A DNA stretch of 19,613 bases, taken from an uncultured Roseiflexaceae bacterium. Lineage in GTDB: Bacteria; Chloroflexota; Chloroflexia; Chloroflexales; Roseiflexaceae. The notes under the pieces are model-generated. The model saw only the letters and a list, made by a program, of their open reading frames with translations. It made no database searches and had not been told where the DNA came from. The stretch is from the NCBI GenBank assembly GCA_903868295.1, contig CAIPUQ010000457.1, forward strand, positions 1 through 19,613, given 5' to 3'. Below, one piece after another: positions 6,657-15,408 of the stretch. The first letter of the stretch is position 1, and each line of letters starts with the position of its first letter. A program made the translations under genes and the position numbers.

Positions 6657-6692
6657 CCCACACCCAGGGACGACATTGCTGCCGCTCCCTGA

Positions 6693-8660
6693 CTACGCGC
6701 CGAATACCATGTATCCGACAACGAGAACGACACCAATCAAAAAGACAAATGCATAGGTCCGTACGTTGCCATTTTGTGCCTGAGACTTGAGCCGTGCGAT
6801 TGCACCGACGGAGCGCGCACTGCCTTCGACGAGGATTCCATCAATGGCTTGGACATCAAAGACCTCGTACACATACCCCGAGAAGGCACGGTACGGCCGC
6901 ACGATGAAGCGCTGATATACATAATCGATGCCCCAGCCGAGCTCGAAGCCCTTCCAGATATCGCCGAGATAGTAGTGGGCTGGGTCTTCCTCACCAGTTT
7001 TGATTTTGATCAACGCAGGGCCGCTGTAGATCCGATATGCCAAGTACCCGCTGCCGGTGGCGAGAAGGGTGGTAATTGCGGCAAAGATACCCATGCCGAC
7101 GGTGTAGAGTTCTGTTGGCTCGTGAAGAACCGGCTTGAGCCAATCGTGGAGTGTGTGAACCCCAGGCAGATTCATTAGCCCACCCAAGGCGGCGCCGACT
7201 GCGAGGAGGATGAGCGGCCATTTCATGCTGCCGAGATGCTCGTGTGCCTTGAGCTCGTTGTCTCGCGCCTCGCCTGCAAATGTGAGTGCGACTTGGCGAC
7301 CCATATAGAACGCAGTCAGCAAAGAGCTGAACAGCAACACGACAATGGTGGTGATTGCCTGACTGTTAAACCAGCCGTGAACCAAGATCTCGTCTTTGGA
7401 CCAGAAGCCTGCAAATGGGAATATGCCCGCCAGTGCAAATGCTCCGACCAGATAGACCCGGTAGATGGTCGGCATGGTTTTGGCCAACCCGCCCATACGG
7501 CGCATGTCTTGGACATCGTGCAGACCGTGGATGATTGCGCCTGCTGCCAAAAACAACAGCGCTTTGAACAAGCCATGGGTCAACAGGTGGAACATGGCCG
7601 CTGTGTATGCACCCAACCCTGTTGCTGCAATCATGAATCCCAACTGCGAAATGGTTGAGTATGCGAGGACACGTTTGATGTCGAACTGTGTCAATGCTGC
7701 GGTAGCACCGATCAGCGCAGTCATGGTGCCGATAATCGTGAGCCACGTGGCGGCATCTGGGGCAAGGTCAAACACCATGTGGGTGCGCACCACCAAATAG
7801 ACACCTGCGGTCACCATGGTGGCAGCATGAATCAAGGCAGATACGGGCGTCGGACCAGCCATGGCATCAGGAAGCCACACAAACAGTGGCAACTGTGCAG
7901 ACTTGCCCACCACAGCGAGGATCAGCAGGAACGCGATCCCACTCACCACAGATATGGTGCCGAGCGACCCCAAATTGACCATGGTGAAGGAAGATTCGGT
8001 CAAACGGCTGAAGAACCCTGAGTTACCGTCTGGACCAAAAAACGACAACGTGCCGTAACGTGAGAAGATCAGCATCATTGCCAGGAGCATACCAGCGTCG
8101 CCGATACGATTGACGACGAACGCTTTGGCTGCCGCTTCGCTCGGAACGATGCCGGGTTGGACCGATTTGCGTTCAAACCAGTGGCCAATGAGCAAGAACG
8201 AACAGAGTCCGACGCCTTCCCATCCGAGAAAAAGGACCAGGAGGTTGTCTGACATGACCAACATGAGCATCGAGAATACAAACAAATTCAGGTAGGCGAA
8301 GTACCGGCGCGGTCGTGCGTCACCGTGCATGTATGATACCGAAAATATGTGTATCAAGGTGCCGACCCCAGTGATGAGGAGTGTCATCACTGCGGTCAAT
8401 GGGTCATAGTAGAGACCAAATGTCACGTCGAGTTTGCCGACGGCAAGCCATTGCCACAGGGGGATGCTGATTTGGCGTGAGGCCTCGTCGAGGCCGTTCA
8501 ATCCAACAACAGCAGCAATTGCGGCGCCAAATGCGCCAGCCACTGCAAGGCTCGCGATGGTCCCGTTTGCCTTTTCGGATTTCACGAAGAGGGCATTGAG
8601 GAAAAAGCCAAGCAATGGAATTGCGGGTATTAACGCGATAAACCAAGATAGTTGCGTCAT
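6693..8660 (-). CDS. nuoL: NADH-quinone oxidoreductase subunit L
   Basis: Largest antiporter-like subunit of complex I at the distal end of the membrane arm, 655 residues. Conserved features are E148 (LGWEGVGLCSFLLIGHW), K253 (VGKSAQLPLFVWLPDAM), the AGPTPVSALIHAATMVTAG signature (268-286) and HLLTHGLFKALLFLAAGA. The C-terminal third carries the long extension that includes the lateral helix of NuoL, ending in a final hydrophobic segment (FLIGVVLVVGYMVF). No key residue is missing. The ATG at 8660 has only a weak ribosome site (GCAGAG), so translation may be coupled to nuoK. A hairpin (8682-8696) lies in the 45-base gap after nuoK. Confidence 0.97.
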   Translation of the reverse strand: MTQLSWFIALIPAIPLLGFFLNALFVKSEKANGTIASLAVAGAFGAAIAAVVGLNGLDEASRQISIPLWQWLAVGKLDVTFGLYYDPLTAVMTLLITGVGTLIHIFSVSYMHGDARPRRYFAYLNLFVFSMLMLVMSDNLLVLFLGWEGVGLCSFLLIGHWFERKSVQPGIVPSEAAAKAFVVNRIGDAGMLLAMMLIFSRYGTLSFFGPDGNSGFFSRLTESSFTMVNLGSLGTISVVSGIAFLLILAVVGKSAQLPLFVWLPDAMAGPTPVSALIHAATMVTAGVYLVVRTHMVFDLAPDAATWLTIIGTMTALIGATAALTQFDIKRVLAYSTISQLGFMIAATGLGAYTAAMFHLLTHGLFKALLFLAAGAIIHGLHDVQDMRRMGGLAKTMPTIYRVYLVGAFALAGIFPFAGFWSKDEILVHGWFNSQAITTIVVLLFSSLLTAFYMGRQVALTFAGEARDNELKAHEHLGSMKWPLILLAVGAALGGLMNLPGVHTLHDWLKPVLHEPTELYTVGMGIFAAITTLLATGSGYLAYRIYSGPALIKIKTGEEDPAHYYLGDIWKGFELGWGIDYVYQRFIVRPYRAFSGYVYEVFDVQAIDGILVEGSARSVGAIARLKSQAQNGNVRTYAFVFLIGVVLVVGYMVFGA

Positions 8661-8681
8661 GAGCTGCTCTGCATTCGGTAG

Positions 8682-8696
8682 CCGTGCGCGGCACGG
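8682..8696 (-). repeat. Intercistronic hairpin between nuoK and nuoL
   Basis: A perfect 6-bp GC-rich stem (CCGTGC/GCACGG) with a 3-base loop lies between the nuoK stop and the weak nuoL ribosome site. There is no T-run, so it is not a terminator. It may affect mRNA stability or translation of nuoL. Confidence 0.4.
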
Positions 8697-8705
8697 TATC
8701 GGATC

Positions 8706-9008
8706 CTATCCCCGGAGCGTGTTCATCAAATCGATGTCGGTTGTCTTCTTGCGTTTGAAGATCATCACCAACAAGGCTAAACCGACCGCTACTTCGGCAG
8801 CTGCGACGGTGATGACGAAAAAGACCATTACCTGTGCATCGACCGACTTCCACTGATTTGCAAATGCGACGAGTGTCAGATTCGCTGCATTGAGCATCAG
8901 TTCGACCGACATAAAGACCATCAACGCGCTCTTCCGTAGCGTGACACCGAGAATCCCGATGACAAACAGGATTGCGCTCAGTGCGACATACATAAGTGTC
9001 GATACCAT
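8706..9008 (-). CDS. nuoK: NADH-quinone oxidoreductase subunit K
   Basis: Small membrane subunit of complex I with three predicted helices, 100 residues, the usual family length. The two buried glutamates needed for proton transfer are at 36 (SVELMLNAANL) and 72 (AAAEVAVGLAL), the same numbering as in E. coli. The ATG at 9008 follows AGAGGAA at good spacing. The gap from nuoJ is 12 bases, so the two are likely translated together. Confidence 0.97.
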   Translation of the reverse strand: MVSTLMYVALSAILFVIGILGVTLRKSALMVFMSVELMLNAANLTLVAFANQWKSVDAQVMVFFVITVAAAEVAVGLALLVMIFKRKKTTDIDLMNTLRG

Positions 9009-9020
9009 TGCAGCGTTCCT

Positions 9021-9521
9021 CTAGCTACGGCGCTGGTGTAGCACAACGACGCCAATGAGCGCGGTGAGCAACACAAACGAAGCGATTTCGAATGGCAAAA
9101 GATGTGTGGTAAACAGTGCTTTGGCGACTTCGGCTGGAGCGGCAAATGCATTGTCCATGTCAACGGCGACCGGGATTGTTCCGGGGTTGTTGACGTAGAG
9201 CAGACAGATTTCGACCAACAAAAGCAACCCACCGACGATTGCACCGCGGTTTTGCCACGGATTGGCGTGCGGGGCGTCTTCGTCGCGTTCAGCCCCTAAC
9301 AGCATGACCACAAATAGGAACAACACAATGATTGCCCCTGCGTAGACAATCAGCTGTGTGGCAAACAAAAACGGCGCTTGCAGGAGCAAGTACAGCACGG
9401 ATATTGCTGCGAAGTTGAGAAGCAGATAGAGTGCGCTGTGCACTGCATTGCGACTCAGTAACATCGCGATTGCCCCGACGATTGCGACGACTGCGGGTAT
9501 CCCAAACAATAAAACATCCAT
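9021..9521 (-). CDS. nuoJ: NADH-quinone oxidoreductase subunit J
   Basis: Membrane subunit of complex I, 166 residues, with five predicted helices. The family core is clear: residues about 24-80 (SRNAVHSALYLLLNF, ATQLIVYAGAIIVLFLFVVMLL). This includes the helix that forms the pi-bulge region near NuoK. The C-terminal part holds a last helix (ASFVLLTALIGVVVL). The ATG at 9521 is preceded by AAGGGGG. It starts 10 bases after the nuoI stop. Confidence 0.95.
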   Translation of the reverse strand: MDVLLFGIPAVVAIVGAIAMLLSRNAVHSALYLLLNFAAISVLYLLLQAPFLFATQLIVYAGAIIVLFLFVVMLLGAERDEDAPHANPWQNRGAIVGGLLLLVEICLLYVNNPGTIPVAVDMDNAFAAPAEVAKALFTTHLLPFEIASFVLLTALIGVVVLHQRRS

Positions 9522-9531
9522 TCAGGCCCCC

Positions 9532-10029
9532 TTACAGATCAATCTGAGCCGGCGGGCTGGGGCGCCGATTCAACTGGGTCAATACCGGTGGGATTTCACC
9601 GTGACCTTTATCGATGGGAATCAATAACATTGATTTGTCGTAAATCGCTGATTTGCGATCATAGAACGACAACTCGTATTGGTGCTCGAGCGTGATGGCA
9701 TTGGTAGGGCATGCGTCTTCGCAGTATCCACAGAAGATACAACGCAGCATGTTGATTTCGTACCGTGCTGCGTAGCGTTCACCCGGTGAATTGGGCTTGG
9801 CTGGGTCGTTTTCTGCGGGAACGACGAGAATAGCGTCTGACGGGCAGGCTGCTGCACAGAGTGAACAGCCGATACAGCGCTCCATCCCGTTTTGGAAGCG
9901 ATTCAGTTGGTGTCGCCCGCGGAATCGTTCGTGAACGACCCGTTTTTCTTCGGGGTATTGGACGGTAACGGGCTTTTTAAACAGGTACTTGAACGTTGTG
10001 CCCAAGCCTTTCAAGAATGCACCTAGCAT
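9532..10029 (-). CDS. nuoI: NADH-quinone oxidoreductase subunit I
   Basis: Ferredoxin-like subunit carrying two 4Fe-4S clusters (N6a and N6b) that pass electrons toward cluster N2 and quinone. 165 residues, soluble with an amphipathic N-terminus that contacts the membrane arm. Both cysteine sets are complete: C52/C55/C58 with C62 (CIGCSLCAAACP) and C97/C100/C103 with C107 (CIFCGYCEDACP). The C-terminal tail (about 120-165) is family-typical in length. The start ATG at 10029 is preceded by AGAGAGG. It lies 10 bases after nuoH. Confidence 0.97.
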   Translation of the reverse strand: MLGAFLKGLGTTFKYLFKKPVTVQYPEEKRVVHERFRGRHQLNRFQNGMERCIGCSLCAAACPSDAILVVPAENDPAKPNSPGERYAARYEINMLRCIFCGYCEDACPTNAITLEHQYELSFYDRKSAIYDKSMLLIPIDKGHGEIPPVLTQLNRRPSPPAQIDL

Positions 10030-10039
10030 GTGAGCCTCT

Positions 10040-11248
10040 CTAGTTCCCTGCGGGCGTATTGACCAGTGTTACCCCACGCTTGGCGTGTTTTGGGGTAGCA
10101 GTGGCTGAGACGATGACGACGACGAGGAGACCAACGACACCCATGATGACTTTGGCGATGATGCTGTCAGCAGGGAACACAACCCCAAACACTGCGGTCA
10201 GAACCACATTAAACAACCCCATCGGCAAGAGGACTTTCCAGCCCAGGTGCATCAGCTGGTCATAACGTACTCGTGGGACCGATGCGCGGACCCAAACAGA
10301 CAAGAACGACAGCGCAGTGGTTTTGAGTAAGAATGCGCCGAGGGTCAGCAACCCTTGGACTGCATACGCTATCGTGTCGCCGTTGCTGGTTTTGACGGCT
10401 GCGACAAGGGTGTCGATACCGGGGAAGTTGCCGCCGCCCAAGAACAAGGTGACTGCAATTGCATTCATTGCAATCAGTTTGATGTACTCGGACATGAAGA
10501 ACAACGCGAACTTCATCGAACCGTATTCGGTGTTGTAGCCACCGACAAGTTCTTGTTCGGCTTCGACCAAGTCGAACGGTGAACGAACGACTTCGGCTGT
10601 GCTCGCAACCAAGAAGATGATGAAGCCCAAGAACTGCGGAACGATGTTCCACAAGGTTCCTTGGCTGATTACGATTTCTTCAGTGCGGAACGTGCTGTTC
10701 TGCATAACAACCGCCAGAATAGCCAACCCAAGAGCCAGTTCATACGAAATGACCTGGGCTGAAGCGCGCACGCCGCCGATCATCGAGTACTTGTTGTTGG
10801 ATGCCCAACCAGCTACGGCAATGCCATAGACGCCGATTGATGTCACAGCCAGCAGGTAGAGTACACCAACGTCCATAGGGGCGTAGTGCAACCAGTTCCC
10901 ACCCAGCCCATCGGGCCATGTTCCGAGCGGAATAGCGACCCAGATAATCAACGCGGGGACGACAGCGAAGCCGGGGGCCATGATGTAGACCCATTTGTCT
11001 GCCATGGCGGGCACGACATCTTCTTTGAGGAACAACTTGACCGCATCAGCCGCAGGTTGCAACCACCCGCCAAAGAGTTTTTTGCCGCCGGGAAGTGGGA
11101 TATAGCCAGCCCGGTTCGGTCCAATGCGATGCTGAAACTTCGCCAACAAGCGGCGTTCGAACAACGTGAAGTATGCAAACAATGTCGCTGCGGCGAGTGC
11201 AAGTACGAGACAACGTACAAGCAGGATGAGTATGTCAATCCAGGTCAT
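10040..11248 (-). CDS. nuoH: NADH-quinone oxidoreductase subunit H
   Basis: Membrane subunit that forms the quinone-binding cavity at the junction of the two arms of complex I. 402 residues, somewhat longer than the E. coli protein but within the family range; about eight or nine membrane segments. Recognised motifs are FERRLLAKFQHRIGPNRAG (about 30-48), GWASNNKYSMIGGVRASAQ (166-184), SYELALGLA, and the acidic cavity loop SPFDLVEAEQELVGGYNTEY (about 223-242). The ATG at 11248 has a full GAGGAGG ribosome site. It starts 21 bases after nuoG. Confidence 0.97.
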   Translation of the reverse strand: MTWIDILILLVRCLVLALAAATLFAYFTLFERRLLAKFQHRIGPNRAGYIPLPGGKKLFGGWLQPAADAVKLFLKEDVVPAMADKWVYIMAPGFAVVPALIIWVAIPLGTWPDGLGGNWLHYAPMDVGVLYLLAVTSIGVYGIAVAGWASNNKYSMIGGVRASAQVISYELALGLAILAVVMQNSTFRTEEIVISQGTLWNIVPQFLGFIIFLVASTAEVVRSPFDLVEAEQELVGGYNTEYGSMKFALFFMSEYIKLIAMNAIAVTLFLGGGNFPGIDTLVAAVKTSNGDTIAYAVQGLLTLGAFLLKTTALSFLSVWVRASVPRVRYDQLMHLGWKVLLPMGLFNVVLTAVFGVVFPADSIIAKVIMGVVGLLVVVIVSATATPKHAKRGVTLVNTPAGN

Positions 11249-11269
11249 CGAATCCTCCTCAGCGTCCTG

Positions 11270-13948
11270 CTATTCGGCACGCCGTATGGCGACGCGGGTG
11301 TATGCACCGAGTGTGAGATGGAGCGGTGCGCCTGCCACATCGGGCATCAAAACGTGACCAGTGGCGACATTTTTGTCGATTTGGGCTGGCACGGTGCTTG
11401 TTCCAACGGGTGAGGCGATGGTTACCCGATCGCCCGCGTTGATGTTCCAACGGGCTGCGTCTGACGGTGAAATCAGTACGTGAGCGGGAACTTGGACCGT
11501 CGAAAGTTTGGAATCAGTGCTCCAGCTCCCACCGTTGTAGGCACGTACTGGGGTTTGGAGGAGCAAGCCAAACTCACCCTTTGGTTCGAATGCAACAGGT
11601 GCAACAAATGCCATCGGGAGCGGTGCAGTTGGTTCATCTGCAAGGGCAGCAATCTGTACCCCGTTGCCTTCGGTGTTGGTGTATGACGTGCCGTCGTAGT
11701 AGACGGATTCGTTGGCTTGGCGACCCCAAGAATTGATGCTCAGATCGAGACTTGTATACGTTACCCCGCCAAAACGTGGAATGCGCTGGGCGACTTCCTC
11801 GGTGACGTCACTGGTGACCGCATACTCCCAGTCGCCGAGCACTGCGGTAGCGTTTTTGGACGCTGGCACTGCAACAGTCGAACGTTCGGCCAGGTAGGCA
11901 CAGATTTGCCAGGTTGGGTGCATCGCTGCAGGAGCAGCCACGGCAATCCGAAATCGTTGCACGCGACGTTCGGCGTTGGTAAGCGTCCCGTCTGTTTCGG
12001 CAATGGCCATCTGTGGGAGGACGACGTCTGCAAGTTCTGCAGTTTCGTTCATGAACATCGTCTGGACTGCCAAGAAGCCATGCTTTGCAATCGTCGCCAA
12101 GCCTTCAGCTGCAGCAGGATTGTTATTGGCTGGGTCGAGGCCAACGACCATGAGCCCGCGGAGTGTCCCTGCTTCGGCGCGTGCCCAGAATTCATTGGCA
12201 GCAGCACCGTCTTTGCCTGGTCGGACACCCAATGCCAACGCACCAGTGGTGTTTGCACCAGCGGTCAAGGCGATGAGGCCGTTGTTTGCTTTGCCACACT
12301 TGCCGGTCGCAATCGCCGCATTGGCGAGGGTTTGGGTCACGCTGGCGCCTACGTGTTGTGCGGTTCGGCCATAGACAATGATGGCGTTGGTGGCAGTCAT
12401 GTACGCATCGACCAGCTTTTGGAGCTGTGCGCGTGACACACCTGCGGTTTCGAGCAGTGTATCAATGGACAGCTTGTTGAGTTGATTGCGCACATCGTCC
12501 AAATTACGGACGCGGCGGTCAAACCCGTTGGCTGCTTGTGCTTCGAGTACCAATTTCAGGAAGGCAGCTGCATAGGCAGATTCGCTACCGGCGGCGATGC
12601 GCGTGTCGGATGAAGCGCCGCTGCCCAGTTTGGTGGCGAAGCTGTTGACGACGTGGACTGCACCACCACGGTTTTGGATGCCGCGCAACCGGAGGACATA
12701 GAGTGGAGCTTCTTCTTCGACATCGGCTGCAACGACGATAACGGTCGTCCCTTTGCCGAGCGCGAGAAGGCTCGTCCCTTTGCCGACACCGGCGGTGAGT
12801 GGTGCATCATCGAGGGCTACATCTGTGCTTGCGCCGGGCCGATGATCGAGTGACGTCGACTGGTAGGTTTCGGTGATGAGTTTGCGGAACGCGTAGAGGT
12901 CTTCGTTGGATGCAGAATCGCTCATCAAGCCGGCAACCTGACCGGTTCCTTTGGCGGCAATCTGCGAGAGGTTGCTGGAGATGCGCGTCAACGCTTCGTC
13001 CCACGAGGCGGGGACGAGTTTGCCGTGCTGTCGGACCAATGGGGTCGTGACGCGGTTGGCACTTTCGACAAAGCGCATCCCCATGCGCCCTTTGTCACAC
13101 AGCCAGATTTCGTTGACGTCGTCGTTCTCGCGCGGCATGACACGCATCAACTGATTGTGACGTGCGTCGAGGCTGAGGTTACACCCGACGGAACAGTGGG
13201 TGCAGATGCTCGGTGTGCTGCGGACTTCCCATACGCGTGAGCGGAAGCGGAAGTCAGCATTGGTGAGTGCACCGACCGGGCAGATATCGGTGGTGTTGCC
13301 TGAGAATTTCGAATCGAAGCCGGGTTCCGACTTCGAGATGATTTCCCATGACCGTCCACGATTGTCAAAGCCAAGAACCGAGTCGCCAGCAATGTCATCT
13401 TGGAAGCGAACGCAGCGTGAACAGAGGATACAGCGTTCGCGGTCGAGATAAATGACGTCGCTGAGTTTGATTGGCTTCTCGAAGTGAACTTTGTCGCTGT
13501 AGTCGAAGCGGCTGACTTCGGGACCCCATTGCATGGTTAAGTTCTGTAGTGGGCACTCGCCACCCTTGTCGCAGACAGGGCAGTCGAGTGGGTGTGATGT
13601 CAACAAAAATTCAAGCACGCCTCGTTGGGCGAACTTGACTTTTTCTGTGGTTGTTTTGACGACCATGCCTTCACTCACCGGAGTGACACAGGCAGGTTGC
13701 AGTTTGTTCATCATCAGGGCGAGTTGCGGTAGGCCATCTGGTCCAAGCACCACCTGGCGTGTGGCAGGATCGATGCGGGGGGTGTACACCTCGATCAAAC
13801 ACATACGACACATGCCGACTGGTTTGAGTTTGGGGTGGTAACAAAAGACCGGTATGGCGACTTCGACCGTCCGAGCAGCATCGACGAGATTGGTCCCTGC
13901 GGGTACCGAGACCGCATGTCCGTCAATGATGAGGTTAACGTCTGGCAT
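11270..13948 (-). CDS. nuoG: NADH-quinone oxidoreductase subunit G
   Basis: Large Fe-S subunit of the hydrophilic arm, 892 residues. In order: 2Fe-2S domain (C36, C47, C50, C87; the C50-C87 loop is long, as in Thermus Nqo3); His-Cys 4Fe-4S cluster (H119, C123, C126, C132); a further 4Fe-4S site (C173, C176, C179, C223); and an extra C-x2-C-x3-C-x27-C site (C249, C252, C256, C284), the N7 cluster found in some bacteria such as E. coli and Thermus. A molybdopterin-oxidoreductase-like fold without evident molybdenum function runs from about 300. A C-terminal beta-barrel-type domain starts near 822 (HVLISPSDAARWNINAGDRV). The ATG at 13948 follows GGGAG ten bases upstream. It starts 34 bases after nuoF. 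All expected cluster ligands are intact. Confidence 0.97.
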   Translation of the reverse strand: MPDVNLIIDGHAVSVPAGTNLVDAARTVEVAIPVFCYHPKLKPVGMCRMCLIEVYTPRIDPATRQVVLGPDGLPQLALMMNKLQPACVTPVSEGMVVKTTTEKVKFAQRGVLEFLLTSHPLDCPVCDKGGECPLQNLTMQWGPEVSRFDYSDKVHFEKPIKLSDVIYLDRERCILCSRCVRFQDDIAGDSVLGFDNRGRSWEIISKSEPGFDSKFSGNTTDICPVGALTNADFRFRSRVWEVRSTPSICTHCSVGCNLSLDARHNQLMRVMPRENDDVNEIWLCDKGRMGMRFVESANRVTTPLVRQHGKLVPASWDEALTRISSNLSQIAAKGTGQVAGLMSDSASNEDLYAFRKLITETYQSTSLDHRPGASTDVALDDAPLTAGVGKGTSLLALGKGTTVIVVAADVEEEAPLYVLRLRGIQNRGGAVHVVNSFATKLGSGASSDTRIAAGSESAYAAAFLKLVLEAQAANGFDRRVRNLDDVRNQLNKLSIDTLLETAGVSRAQLQKLVDAYMTATNAIIVYGRTAQHVGASVTQTLANAAIATGKCGKANNGLIALTAGANTTGALALGVRPGKDGAAANEFWARAEAGTLRGLMVVGLDPANNNPAAAEGLATIAKHGFLAVQTMFMNETAELADVVLPQMAIAETDGTLTNAERRVQRFRIAVAAPAAMHPTWQICAYLAERSTVAVPASKNATAVLGDWEYAVTSDVTEEVAQRIPRFGGVTYTSLDLSINSWGRQANESVYYDGTSYTNTEGNGVQIAALADEPTAPLPMAFVAPVAFEPKGEFGLLLQTPVRAYNGGSWSTDSKLSTVQVPAHVLISPSDAARWNINAGDRVTIASPVGTSTVPAQIDKNVATGHVLMPDVAGAPLHLTLGAYTRVAIRRAE

Positions 13949-13982
13949 TGGATTACTACTCCCGGCTACCTATGCGGTGGCG

Positions 13983-15275
13983 CTAGTGTGCTAACGTAAG
14001 GGGAATGGCATGACGTGCGGGTGACTTGGCGAGGGCTGCTTCGAACTCTTCGGGGAAGAGGCGCAAGGCAGTCCGAATTGGTACCACGGCACTTTCGCCA
14101 AGCAAGCAGAAGCAGTTACCTGCCATCTGATTATAGACATCGTGCAATTTGTTGATGTCGTTTTTGACTGCGCCACCATGAGTAAACTTATGCAGCGTTT
14201 TGACCAAAAAATGCGTTCCTTCGCGACACGGAGTGCACTTACCACACGATTCGTGTTTGAAGAATTCGTCCATTTTGTAGGCCAATTCGACTGCAGAAAC
14301 GGATTCGTCCAAGATAATAATGCCGCCAGAACCGAGCATGGTACCCGCTGCTGCGAGGGATTCGTAATCCATCGAAACGTCGAGATTTGCTTCGGTCAAC
14401 CATGCAGCTGATGCACCACCAGGAACGATGATTTTGACTTTTTTGTCGTCACGCATCCCGCCGGCATAGTCATAAATAAGCTCACGCATGGTGACACCAA
14501 ACGGTGCTTCGTAATTGCCGGGCTTTTTGACGTGCCCCGACAAGCAGAAAACCTTGGTGCCCGGGCTCTTTTCGGTCCCGTTTTTGCGGTACCATTCGAC
14601 CCCTTTGAGGACGATGCGTGGCACATTGGCCAACGTTTCGACGTTGTTGACAATGGTCGGCTTACCGTACAGGCCTGCGACTGCAGGGAACGGTGGCTTG
14701 AGTCGTGGCTGACCGATTTTGCCTTCGAGAGACTCGAGCAACGCGGTCTCTTCGCCACAGATATAGGCGCCGGCACCGCGGTGAACGACGATTTCGATAG
14801 TTACGTCGGTCCCGAAGACATTTTTGCCGAGAAAGCCGCGTGCGGTTGCGTCAGCAATTGCTCTCTCGAGCCGGAGTGCTCCTGCAGCGAATTCGCCACG
14901 AATATAGATGAAGGCTTTTTGGCATTCAATCGCGTATGCTGCGAGTGCAACGCCTTCAATGAGTTGATGCGGATTGCGATCGATGATCTGGTGGTTATTG
15001 AATGTGCCTGGTTCGGACTCGTCTGCGTTACAGCAGAGGTAGCGGGGGTAGACATCTTTGGGCAGAAAGCCCCATTTGACCCCAGCCGGGAACCCAGCTC
15101 CACCGCGCCCACGCAACCCAGCGTCTTTGACGACGTTGATGATGTCTTGTGGCGTCTTTTCTTTGACTGCATTGCGGAGGGCTTCGTATCCCTCGTGCTG
15201 AATGTACACATCCAGATCAGCGATGTTCGGAACATCCAAATCTCGGAGCACGACATGTTCTGTTATTGGAGGCAT
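13983..15275 (-). CDS. nuoF: NADH-quinone oxidoreductase subunit F
   Basis: NADH-binding flavoprotein of complex I with FMN and cluster N3. I chose the ATG at 15275 (430 aa), preceded by AGTAGG. The open frame runs to 15344, but that extension crosses the -10 box at 15335-15340 and matches nothing. Motifs: glycine-rich NADH/FMN loop GRGGAGFPAGVKWGF (56-70), NADESEPGTF (83-92), GAGAYICGEETALLESLEG (167-185), and DYESLAAAGTMLGSGG (303-318). N3 ligands are C344, C347, C350 (ESCGKCTPC) and C390. It is the first gene of the operon here. The usual partner nuoE (2Fe-2S, NADH module) is not upstream; gatB is. Confidence 0.97.
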   Translation of the reverse strand: MPPITEHVVLRDLDVPNIADLDVYIQHEGYEALRNAVKEKTPQDIINVVKDAGLRGRGGAGFPAGVKWGFLPKDVYPRYLCCNADESEPGTFNNHQIIDRNPHQLIEGVALAAYAIECQKAFIYIRGEFAAGALRLERAIADATARGFLGKNVFGTDVTIEIVVHRGAGAYICGEETALLESLEGKIGQPRLKPPFPAVAGLYGKPTIVNNVETLANVPRIVLKGVEWYRKNGTEKSPGTKVFCLSGHVKKPGNYEAPFGVTMRELIYDYAGGMRDDKKVKIIVPGGASAAWLTEANLDVSMDYESLAAAGTMLGSGGIIILDESVSAVELAYKMDEFFKHESCGKCTPCREGTHFLVKTLHKFTHGGAVKNDINKLHDVYNQMAGNCFCLLGESAVVPIRTALRLFPEEFEAALAKSPARHAIPLTLAH

Positions 15276-15334
15276 AGATAACCTACTTGCTTTCCAAATT
15301 GCCGGTATAGAGTACGTGCCATTGAACGCGCACC

Positions 15335-15363
15335 ATACTAGCATTAGGGCGAATCTGTGTCAA
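15335..15363 (-). promoter_or_regulatory. Strong sigma-70 promoter of the nuoF-N operon
   Basis: On the minus strand, TTGACA (15363-15358), a 17-base spacer and TAGTAT (15340-15335), with TG one base before the -10 (extended -10). This is close to a perfect housekeeping promoter. Transcription would start near 15328 and give a leader of about 53 bases to the nuoF ATG at 15275. Confidence 0.82.
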
Positions 15364-15364
15364 A

Positions 15365-15383
15365 CTGCACAAAGTATCTGCAC
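15365..15383. repeat. Direct repeat CTGCAC just upstream of the nuo -35 box
   Basis: CTGCAC occurs at 15365-15370 and again at 15378-15383, 13 bases apart. It adjoins the -35 of the nuo promoter, where an activator or repressor could bind. The repeat is short and could be chance. Confidence 0.25.
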
Positions 15384-15408
15384 GGTAGTACGTCCGGTTG
15401 GCCACTGT

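Noticed and set aside
15276..15344. Upstream extension of nuoF to 15344
   Set aside because: The 23 added residues match nothing in the family and their codons overlap the promoter -10; the ATG at 15275 has a ribosome site.
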